This document shows, in pieces, positions 24,816 to 30,930 of a DNA stretch of 30,930 nt. The notes beneath the pieces were generated by a model. That model searched no databases. It saw only the letters and a program-made list of their open reading frames with translations, and was not told the origin of the DNA. Numbering within the stretch: position 1 is the first letter of the stretch; each line of letters opens with the position of its first letter. A program made the translations under genes and the position numbers. Source of the DNA: Mnemiopsis leidyi (lineage: Eukaryota > Ctenophora > Tentaculata > Lobata > Bolinopsidae); the NCBI GenBank assembly GCA_000226015.1, contig JH153107.1, positions 33,621-64,550 of the forward strand. Reading direction: 5' to 3'.

Positions 24816-24976
24816 CACACTATTCAACAAAAGTAACACTCTTCACACAATGGTATCACACTATTCACACAATATCACACTATTCACACAATATCCCACT
24901 ATTCACACAATATCACACTATTCACACAATATCACACTATTCACACAATATCACACTATTCACACTCTATCACACT
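24816..24976. repeat. 19-bp minisatellite beside cassette 5a
   Basis: About eight copies of ACTATTCACACAATATCAC, the central ones nearly perfect and the first two degenerate. It begins 15 bases beyond the donor of cassette 5a on the minus strand, so the pre-mRNA has a GU-rich repeat (GTGTGAATAGTGTGATATT) just downstream of that exon. GU-rich repeats can bind splicing factors such as CELF-type proteins; that is inference. Confidence 0.93.
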
Positions 24977-24991
24977 GCTTTTAACTCGCAC

Positions 24992-25077
24992 CTTGTCGCT
25001 CGAAGACCAAAGCAGAGCGTTTGGATTGTCTGGACTCGGCTCCCACATTGTATTTGCTATGGACGCTGTTATTATGA
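24992..25077 (-). CDS. DRAM: Cassette exon 5a (alternative TM5-TM6 loop)
   Basis: 86 nt: two bases plus 28 codons. The acceptor is ATCTAG|TCATAA, with CTTAAC 9 bases before the AG dinucleotide, and the donor GACAAG|GTGCGA. It encodes IITASIANTM, then WEPSPDNPNALLWSSSDK. The first Trp closes TM5, and the loop ends W-S-S-S-D-K, which continues into GYNVH of exon 6 just as human DRAM2 reads WNPEDK-GYVLH (from memory). It is the most 5' cassette, about 0.7 kb after exon 5. A 19-bp minisatellite begins 15 bases beyond its donor. Codon use and length match cassette 5b. Confidence 0.85.
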
Positions 25078-25138
25078 CTAGATCACGTGTTAAGGTACTC
25101 TAACTCTAACAATATTTTCAGTTTTTTACTTCACACAC

Positions 25139-25216
25139 GCCTTATGTTCCTTAAGTTTACACAAGTTTCCTTAGGTTAACTTAAATTTCCTTATGTTTAC
25201 GTATTCTTCCTTAGAA
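25139..25216. repeat. Imperfect TTCCTTA-GTTTAC tandem repeat
   Basis: Around four degenerate copies of TTTCCTTAAGTTTACAC with period near 20, between cassette 5a and exon 5. Confidence 0.6.
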
Positions 25217-25692
25217 TTGTAGATCTCAACCGTCAGCGCTCTATTTTTACCTCAATGACGACAAAGACTAAAAATGACCTCACATTCAATTTGTATTGTA
25301 TTGTCTTATGTCTCTCTCCTAGACATAAACCATTAGCCTAACCCATATTCTAAACACCCCACTAGCTCACTTCCACCATATCTCACACTCAAACGTAACC
25401 ACAACAACTACAGGACTTACAACTTCACTGCAACTTCAGACATTTCCAGCATGAAGTCGCACATAATCCAAAACTACCACTTCTTAGCGACTTCACCAGA
25501 CTTATAATCAGGTGGACAATGCCCGTGAAGTGCTAAAATTTCAATAATTGGCAGGGACACGGAGAAGGCCTGGCAGACGACTGGAGTAATGAGTTCCTGG
25601 ACACACTTTTCCGGGCCGTGGTAGTCGGGACTGCGGAACTACAGAGTTTAGATCTAATGGGCCTGGTAGCCGGCCGCTCTAATTAGTCACAC

Positions 25693-25751
25693 CTCATTCC
25701 TGGCCGGGGGAACTACTGGTTTAACAGAAAATAGTTTGCAGTAAAGGATAC
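25693..25751 (-). CDS. DRAM: Possible extended 3' part of exon 5 (alternative donor)
   Basis: If the donor at 25751 is not used, the frame continues through SILYCKLFSV and KPVVPPARNE to AATGAG|GTGTGA. That site ends in phase 0, which fits exon 6 (phase 0, GGGTAT...) directly and would give an isoform with no cassette. The stretch has no W-x-x-x-D-K ending and does not resemble other DRAM proteins, so it may simply be intron. It is listed because both the open frame and the phase match. Confidence 0.3.
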
Positions 25752-25880
25752 TGATGATGAAGCTGACAGCTGAGAGGATAGCCATAGCGAGGCGAGCTTT
25801 GGCGTACTGGCGTTCGTCAACGCCAAAATTTACGTCCTGCCGAAATCCGAGGGAGGCGATCAGGAACATGTAAACCGTAC
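25752..25880 (-). CDS. DRAM: DRAM-like exon 5 (rest of TM4, loop, most of TM5)
   Basis: 129 nt. The acceptor is AACGTTCAG|GTACGG. It completes Gly149 and runs TVYMFLIASLGF (TM4), a short polar loop with DERQYAKAR, then LAMAILSAVSFII (TM5) to residue 191. The donor proposed here is ATCATCA|GTATCC, leaving one base (A) as the first base of codon 192. That phase is the one every downstream cassette exon needs (each starts with two bases of a codon). The frame stays open beyond this donor to a second good donor, AATGAG|GTGTGA at 25693/25692 (phase 0); see the separate entry. Confidence 0.85.
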
Positions 25881-25910
25881 CTGAACGTTTTTAACAGTTA
25901 GCCACTTGTT

Positions 25911-25955
25911 GTCACGTGTTGCTGTGGTCATGTGACCGGTGAGGGTCACGTGTTG
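25911..25955. promoter_or_regulatory. Cluster of GTCACGTG / GTCATGTGAC E-box motifs in intron 4
   Basis: GTCACGTGTTG occurs twice (25911-25921 and 25945-25955) with GGTCATGTGACC between (25926-25937). The core matches the E-box bound by TFEB/MITF-type bHLH-Zip factors (GTCACGTGAC), which drive lysosomal genes. The cluster lies 31 bases upstream of exon 5. A regulatory role is inference; it could also be a small local duplication. Confidence 0.3.
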
Positions 25956-26443
25956 TCGGAATTTTTAGATCCAATAAGGACGGGGGAACTTGAATTTTAC
26001 AAGTTGTTAAATCATTAGAGGAAACTTTTAAAATGTCCAAACGAATGAACTTTTGCAAGTCACTTTAACTTTGGTGGAGGATTCTAAAAGTTTCCCACGC
26101 ACACGCTCGGTTAAAGAAAAGATACAGAAATAGTCGGGTATTTTCAATTAGGGATATTCTTAACTTCAGTACTAAAAGTAAGAGAGCCTATGCAGTTTTG
26201 TAAGTCACAGCTTTTAGTGTAAATCCCCGATATCATCGACTGGATAGTGGATACAGATTACAGATTTGTAACAACGAGTTCTAGAAATATGTTCCGATCG
26301 TTTAATCCGATCAAGAAAATGACATGCCCGTATTGCGGAGCAGGGCATCAAGTCCAAGATCAAAGGCATTAGTACCTACTTATATAAATATGATGAAGTC
26401 AGTGCACATCGCACATAAAAATAGAAAACACAGTTCGACTTAC

Positions 26444-26498
26444 CGCCAATAAATGCCATCATAGCCCCCGCCACGTGAACCGCCAGCACGTTTGTTTC
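26444..26498 (-). CDS. DRAM: DRAM-like exon 4 (start of TM4)
   Basis: 55 nt. The acceptor is ATATTTTTACAG|GAAACA and the donor TTGGCG|GTAAGT. It encodes ETNVLAVHVAGAMMAFIG, residues 131-148, plus one base of Gly149. The His followed by a small-residue helix (HVAGAMMAF) matches the start of TM4 in the family (human DRAM1 VHDGGALLAF, from memory). It was found by splice sites, phase and similarity, being far too short to be seen as an ORF. Confidence 0.9.
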
Positions 26499-27648
26499 CT
26501 GTAAAAATATGGTCGGTTAAACCAGAAGATGGGCAACTGTCAGGACTTCTACCTGGTCCTAAAACCAAGAACCTGGACTTTCCGGTAACATTCCCGCCTG
26601 GCTGTGGTTAAAGGTCCGGACTATCCTGCCCCGCCTCGTTTTAATACATGCTACACGTCAAAAGTGATGCTTGACGAGTCAAACTGGCACTCATTCGGCA
26701 GATCTATGTCATTTCACATCGACTACGGAAGAAATCTGGCCGTCATTGCATCACGCTCATGCCGACTGAAATTGATACTACATTTTATTGGATACTTATT
26801 TCGTTACTAAAAGTGGAAAGATACAAGCCCGGTAATCGAGTAAAAGATACTGAAACGTGTCTTCTCGTGACAGAATCCTGCAGTACGTAACGAGTCTGCC
26901 AATCTTAACATATGGAATATCAGACAGTGGAGAACGGGAGAAGATAACAACAATGGACATTGTTTTTGTCTTGGAGACCGCTTTGGAGGAGCTAATAGAA
27001 AGTTTTATGCTCTAGGTTACACTGCAAGTTGCAATAAAGACCTGAGGACTCTAGGTTACACTGCAAGTTGCAATAAAGACCTGAGGACTCTAGGTTACAC
27101 TGCAAGTTGCAATAAAGACCTGAGGACTCTAGGTTACACTGCAAGTTGCAATAAAGACCAGAGGACTCTAGGTTACACTGCAAGTTGCAATAAAGACCAG
27201 AGGACTCTAGGTTACACTGCAAGTTGCAATAAAGACCTGAGGACTCTAGGTTACACTGCAAGTTGTAATAAAGACCAGAGGACTCTGCGCATGCGGTCAC
27301 AGATAAGTTTAAATCATATCATTTTGCAGAATTTTTAAAGACTTTAGAGTGAGTTATCAGTAAAAATGATTTAGGATTTCAAACGACACAAATTTTAGCG
27401 TCCGATGATAAGAAGTGCGCAAGTTTGTGTAATTCTAAGAGAACCACGGACAAAACATAGAGTTCCACTTCGAATCACAAACAATCAAATCTAGCTATCC
27501 AATATTTAATCATTCATATTGTTCATTTACACGACATGGACTTCAGTAAACTGTGCTAGCAAGAGCCTAGGTACCTATATTACTAAAAACATCACAAATC
27601 AAAAAGTAAGAGCGATAAATTAAATCCCAAAACAGGAAATAAACTGAC
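26499..27648 (-). other. Intron 3 of the DRAM-like gene
   Basis: 1150 bases, GTCAGT to TTTTTACAG on the minus strand. Apart from the 39-bp minisatellite nothing coding or RNA-like is seen. Confidence 0.8.
27010..27286. repeat. 39-bp minisatellite, seven copies, in intron 3
   Basis: Seven head-to-tail copies (27010-27282) of a 39-base unit starting CTCTAGGTTACACTGCAAGT, plus CTCT of an eighth. Variation is limited to a few positions (CCTGAGG or CCAGAGG; one CAA to TAA). As 39 is a multiple of three, the minus frame stays open with a 13-residue repeat, ESSGLYCNLQCNL; I treat this as a by-product of the repeat and not as a gene. Each unit has one AATAAA on the plus strand, antisense to the host gene. 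Confidence 0.97.
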
Positions 27649-27791
27649 CTGAAACGCCCCGACGACCATGATGCCGAAAGCAGCGATGTATCCGGTTATG
27701 AGAGCAGCAGTGTTTATCCTAGTCACTGCGGGACTGCACTGTCTGTTATACTGCACTACGTGCAGGTACTTTAACGTGAATATCGCTAGAG
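27649..27791 (-). CDS. DRAM: DRAM-like exon 3 (rest of TM2, cytosolic loop, TM3)
   Basis: 143 nt. The acceptor is ACTCTTTTTCAG|CTCTAG and the donor TTTCAG|GTCAGT, phase 0 at the 3' end. It encodes residues 84-130: LAIFTLKYLHVVQYNRQ finishes TM2 and enters the cytosolic loop, and ITGYIAAFGIMVVGAFQ is TM3. The human equivalents are the ATMYTRYKIV and GILSCLGLSIVANFQ regions (from memory). A longer open frame extends upstream to 27879 and downstream to 27592, but both edges have clean splice sites and the family similarity stops exactly at them. Confidence 0.92.
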
Positions 27792-28009
27792 CTGAAAAAG
27801 AGTTTTGTAAAGTAAAATTATTTAATCCGGCTTGTGCCGCGTATGTTTTTTCGATGTGGAAACACAGTGCTGTTTTCATGGCAGATAAGACGCAGATAAG
27901 AAATGAAAAAAATAAAAGAAAACGTTTCTTAAAACAACGGGCATAGGCCGCATACTCCAGCTAGTAATATCAATTTAGATGAAATGATATAGTAAGAACA
28001 CTAACATAC

Positions 28010-28077
28010 CAACAACAGCTGCACAGTTAAGAAATAGGGTGAAAACACAAGATTCTGGTGGGAAGGTACCTGTGTCA
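28010..28077 (-). CDS. DRAM: DRAM-like exon 2 (signature loop, start of TM2)
   Basis: 68 nt. The acceptor is TCTATTTTTCAG|TGACAC and the donor GTTG|GTATGT. It completes Ser60 and continues DTGTFPPESCVF, then LFLNCAAVV, the beginning of TM2. PYISDTGTxPPE is the most conserved stretch of DRAM proteins (human DRAM1: PYISDTGTTPPE, from memory) and lies in the first luminal/extracellular loop. One base is left over and completes Ala83 with exon 3. The exon is too short to stand out by ORF length and was found from the phase and signature. Confidence 0.92.
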
Positions 28078-28342
28078 CTGAAAAATAGACGGATGTGAGA
28101 TTTACATATCGGTTTGAGATTGCAAACACAATCACTTAAAATCATACACAAATGACTCTATTGGGCGCAATTTTAGTGTAGCTGAATTTTTGGATGATCT
28201 AATAAATAGCAACAAGTATATTAGACAGCATATCCCATTGATCAAACTATTAAAATGTGCATCATGAACCATCCAACAAGATAATAATATATTCGGCATA
28301 ACTCTGAAAGTCATGAATGAACTTAAAATCTTTAAAAACAAC

Positions 28343-28521
28343 CTGATATAAGGGAAAGCAGCTTCCACGTGGCCGTAAGCAACAGCCATGCAATAGCATA
28401 TTACAATGCCACCTCCTATTAACAATGTCAGAAGAAAAGGAAGATATCCTAGTAAACTGCCAAATCCTTGCAAAGTCTTTGTTTTGCTGCATTGAACTGG
28501 TAGGTGAGGTGGTGGGGCCAT
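28343..28521 (-). CDS. DRAM: DRAM-like exon 1 (start codon, TM1)
   Basis: Encodes residues 1-59 plus two bases of codon 60, beginning MAPPPHLPVQ, then the first membrane segment (about LGYLPFLLTLLIGGGIVICY), and ending HVEAAFPYI. The ATG has a good context (CACAAAATGG), and an in-frame TAG lies three codons upstream, which fixes the start. The donor is ATCAG|GTTGTT at 28343/28342. The reading frame stays open past the donor to 28132, but the family signature continues only when spliced to exon 2 (PYI-S-DTGT). An AG after a short pyrimidine run (ATTTTCCAG) lies 15 bases upstream of the ATG, so the exon probably begins at 28536, by splicing of a 5' UTR intron or of a leader. Confidence 0.9.
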
Positions 28522-28536
28522 TTTGTGCTAGATCAA

Positions 28537-28545
28537 CTGGAAAAT
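28537..28545 (-). promoter_or_regulatory. Probable splice acceptor just upstream of the start codon
   Basis: On the minus strand ATTTTCCAG precedes TTGATCTAGCACAAA and then the ATG. The acceptor AG is at 28538-28537. It would leave a 15-nt 5' UTR piece in exon 1. It can serve either a cis-spliced upstream non-coding exon or spliced-leader addition, which occurs in some invertebrates. Nothing in the window distinguishes these. Confidence 0.45.
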
Positions 28546-28655
28546 ATCATGTCAATCTGTGTAAAAATTCTTGCATTTTTCACCTCTGTTTGTAAAGTCA
28601 ATTCACGAAAAATAGATCAAAATTTCTCCAACTTAGATCAAAAATTCACATCTAG

Positions 28656-28695
28656 AGGCTCACAGCAGAGTGCAGAGGCTCACAGCAGAGTGCAG
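28656..28695. repeat. 20-bp perfect tandem duplication
   Basis: AGGCTCACAGCAGAGTGCAG occurs twice in direct succession (28656-28675 and 28676-28695), in the 5' flank of the DRAM-like gene. Confidence 0.95.
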
Positions 28696-29009
28696 CCTCA
28701 GGGGACACGAATTGTTTAAAAAAGTTAGACAACTTTGAACTTAAATATAGTACCAGCAAAATTGCATGTTTGGTGTCTGACTTCCAGATTTGATTTTAAT
28801 TTTATGCACTTTTTTTCAATATTGACTAAATTTAGATGAAAACATACAGCTATCTTAAATTGACATTCGAGAGGTAGGGGTACAAAATCGGATAAGGGCC
28901 ACAAGTAGGGGGAGGGGGGCTCACCAAAAATCTGTATTTTTGTTTATTCTCGACACACTGTGTGCACATATCATCTCACACTTATTATATCTCTCTCCAG
29001 TGGTTCCAT
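28696..29009. other. 5' flank of the DRAM-like gene, no gene seen
   Basis: AT-rich, with T and G homopolymer runs (for example GGGGGAGGGGGG near 28910). The promoter should lie here or further right, but no TATA box, initiator or clear upstream exon can be assigned. Confidence 0.5.
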
Positions 29010-29340
29010 TTGCGCCTTCCAAGCTGCAGTCTACTGGGGTCTGATCCCTGGCTGTGATAAGTCAGCCAGTTACCAGAATGGGACTGGTGTAGCTTCGGCT
29101 GGAATGCTCCCTCCCTGGCTGTAGTTCGTAGGGTTAAACCCCCTTCAGCTAGATTTGTGCCTGGGTAAAGAGCTTTCCAAGGTAACAGAAAAGGAGATGA
29201 GCAGTGAGCACCCCAGGGGTCAGGCCCTGGCTTTTAGGCTATCCGATCTACAGGAGTGACATGAATTTGCATTTTGCATATCACTCCAAGCAAGGGAAAA
29301 TAGGACATCAACATAGGGAATTGACTCAGAGCAACAATAT
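29010..29340 (+). mobile_element. Possible tRNA-derived SINE
   Basis: A locally GC-richer block. TGGTGTAGCTTCGGCTGG (about 29085) resembles a pol III A box, and TAGTTCGTAGGGTTAAACCC (from about 29121) resembles a degenerate B box at a plausible distance. A second B-box-like GGGGTCTGATCCCTGG lies at about 29036. No target-site duplication or tail could be fixed, so the limits are rough. Confidence 0.33.
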
Positions 29341-29591
29341 CATCCCCTAAAAACAAAGCTAAATCAAATCGAATTAATGAAGAAAGTAAATTGAACTAAC
29401 TTATGCACTTTGGTGATGAATGTGAGTGATATGGAAGTGAGGGTGAAATATGCGTATATGACTGTCATGTCATTTTTTGTTATTGTTATCTTTCCTTGCT
29501 ATTTTACCACTCTCTTATCTTCGTTCACCTAACTTGCGTTGCAGCTGACTGTGAGGCTTGTTATACACAGCTGTATACAAATACACAGGCA

Positions 29592-30378
29592 TGATGATGC
29601 CCTTAGAGAATGAAAAGTTGGAGAATATCAGCAATGAAATGGGAGAAGATGGTGACTTTACAAGGGATTAAGTGAAGCATGTCAAGGATGCTACAAATTC
29701 AGTCAAGATATCAGAGTGTGTTATCTCAATAAGCTGTCAATCACCAAGGCCGAGCTTATTGAATGGTTGGAGACTACAGTTTTCTTGCGGAACAGTTGTG
29801 CTGTTCCTCTACTTGAGTTTGCAGTTGAAGATCTGAGTGAAGTTAAACAGCTGAAATCCGAGAAGATTGTTGATCAGAAAAGAATAATTGAGTTGCAAGA
29901 CGAGATTATTGCTGAGGACAATAAACTTGATTTAGTTGGGAAATCAGAGATAAAACTCTATTCATCAGTTGACAGTTGTGCAGAAGAGTTGCTCTGAAGC
30001 GTAAGCTCCGCGAAAGATAGCTGCAGTAGTTAAGTTTGTTGGGGAGAAGAAGGTCTGCTCAAAAAATGTTATTGTGTTTGATGTTCCTGAGGAGGACAGT
30101 GAATCAGTTGATTCCAAAGTAGCGGGCATGTTAGAACACTTGGAAAAGAAGCCTAAAGTTTCAGCTTGTCAAAGGATAGGAAAGAGGAAAGCTCTAGCAT
30201 GGTTACTTTAATACCACAGAATGCTAAGCCTTTGAGGGAAATAGAAGGCTACTAGTCGATCTATTTGTGCCCAGACAGGACTTGAAAGGAGCGGACAATT
30301 CGTAAAAAACTCGTGGAGCAGTTAAAAGATAAACATGCGAATGATCCAAACAAAAGGTATTACATTAGTAATTACTGA
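29592..30378 (+). pseudogene. Decayed retroelement ORF1-like gene (coiled coil, RRM-like, C-terminal domain)
   Basis: In pieces the frame reads: an N-terminal helical part (YLNKLSITKAELIEWLETT), a coiled coil (SEKIVDQKRIIELQDEIIA), KLYSSVDSCAEELL, then after shifts KIAAVVKFVGEKK, an RRM-like segment SKNVIVFDVPEEDSESVDSK ending ACQRIGKRK, and after another shift MVTLIPQNAKPLREIEGY, SIYLCPDRT, KERTIRKKLVEQLKDKHAND and PNKRYYISNY. This order (coiled coil, NVIVFxVPE, QRIG, CPDRTxxER) matches ORF1/transposase_22-like proteins that are repetitive in cnidarian and other invertebrate genomes; the assignment is from family knowledge. It is broken: an in-frame TAA after TRD near 29669, frame changes near 29990 and 30005-30020, another near 30200, and stops inside EGY*SIY and DRT*KER. 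No reverse transcriptase follows in the remaining 550 bases. Confidence 0.75.
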
Positions 30379-30930
30379 TGCATGTAAATTAACTTACTTA
30401 AGCAAGTTTGTTTGTAAGCTTTGTTTAAAGAGGGTTAATAGTACAATAAACCGAAATTTTAACAAAGTATATAAGCAAAATTGATAAGTGAATCTTTCCA
30501 TCAATGTACTTTGTAAACCAGGAAAGAACAAATATTTCAAGATTAAAACTGTATTAGAAAGAATTTGATAAATAATAGGATTATGTTAATGTGGAATAAG
30601 CTTCCTTTTGACAAAGTGTAAATATTTTTAAATCTGCAAGTTAGAGATGCTTAGGTAAATTGTTGTCCCAATGCATACTTGACTTAATGCAATCACAAAA
30701 ACATAAAAAACTTGGGATTTGTGCTCAAAAAGAGGATGATTTCAATTTTGATAAGAGGTCTCTTTAAAGAACGCTTAAATGGCATATATTGATGATATCA
30801 AGGGTAATTTTAACATTTAATCGCTTATGCTGTTCCAAACCCAATGCAATTCCACTCATGTAATTAGCAGTTTCCAATGTTGAGTCTTATTAAGGATAAA
30901 ACTTGCAACCGGCAGAATTGGGAATTGACC
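30379..30930. other. AT-rich tail after the retroelement ORF
   Basis: No open frame, terminal repeat or RNA gene that I can support. If the retroelement had a 3' UTR or a second ORF, it is not recognisable here. Confidence 0.5.

Larger units (their letters stand above)
14903..28536 (-). other. DRAM: DRAM/TMEM150-family gene model, six constant exons plus an array of six alternative exons
   Basis: Joining exons 1-5, one cassette and exon 6 gives 783 nt (261 codons) with a 92-nt cassette or 777 nt (259 codons) with an 86-nt one. Human DRAM1 and DRAM2 are about 238 and 266 residues, so nearly the whole protein is covered. Six hydrophobic segments are visible: about residues 25-48, 71-95, 109-128, 134-160, 178-200 and, in exon 6, LVATAFEW onward. 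Family marks are PYISDTGTFPPE (residues 57-68), VVGAFQ (125-130, compare human VANFQ), HVAGAMMAFIGGTVYMF (138-154) and GYNVHLVATAFEW (exon 6, compare human GYVLHMITTAAEW). DRAM proteins are lysosomal/endomembrane proteins linked to autophagy; that role here is inferred from the family. SDTG favours DRAM over TMEM150. The C-terminal exon, the 3' UTR and any further 5' UTR exon are not placed. Confidence 0.88.

Noticed and set aside
24812-25081. 89-codon plus frame rich in THYSHN repeats
   Set aside because: Made of the 19-bp minisatellite plus the antisense of cassette 5a.
26992-27300. 102-codon minus frame as a repetitive Cys-rich protein
   Set aside because: It is just the 39-bp minisatellite read in an open frame, inside an intron of a gene on the same strand.
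27668-27946. 92-codon plus frame
   Set aside because: Antisense shadow of exon 3.
1-30930. CRISPR arrays, operons, bacterial promoters, rRNA or canonical tRNA genes
   Set aside because: The repeats are tandem without spacers, the gene is intron-containing, and I found no intact tRNA with a good T-arm and cloverleaf.

Overview
The window is from a eukaryotic, almost certainly invertebrate metazoan genome. It is AT-rich, has spliced genes with kilobase introns and GT/AG sites, carries several private minisatellites and an assembly gap (268 Ns at 19273-19540), and ends in a decayed retroelement ORF1-type gene of a kind I associate with cnidarian and other marine invertebrate genomes. I cannot name the species.

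The one protein-coding gene I can reconstruct lies on the minus strand from about 28536 to 14903. It is a six-transmembrane DRAM/TMEM150 (Frag1/DRAM/Sfk1) family gene. Exons, 5' to 3': exon 1 (28521-28343), exon 2 (28077-28010, with the family signature PYISDTGTFPPE spanning the exon 1/2 junction), exon 3 (27791-27649), exon 4 (26498-26444), exon 5 (25880-25752), then exon 6 (15019-14903, TM6). All junctions keep frame. A final exon with the short C-terminal tail and stop was not identified.

Between exons 5 and 6, in an interval of about 10.7 kb, sit at least six tandem versions of one exon (25077-24992, 20917-20832, 19737-19646, 19238-19147, 18529-18438, 17855-17764). Each encodes the end of TM5 and the loop before TM6, and each ends in W-x-x-x-D-K or a close variant spliced to GYNVH. 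Human DRAM proteins have one such segment here (ending in WNPEDK or WNPREK, from memory). The cassettes are 92 or 86 nt, so neither skipping nor doubling keeps the frame. This looks like an undescribed mutually exclusive exon array that swaps one luminal/extracellular loop of a DRAM-family protein. Two of the cassettes are a recent 97% identical tandem duplication split by the assembly gap, so the real array may be larger.

The left half (1-14900) has no gene I can support. It holds a CpG-rich duplicated repeat (about 63-1012), a 25-bp minisatellite (3284-3525), a possible short inverted-repeat element (6426-6663) and several small tandem repeats. The right end upstream of the DRAM gene holds a possible tRNA-derived SINE (about 29010-29340) and the decayed coiled-coil/RRM-type retroelement ORF (29592-30378).
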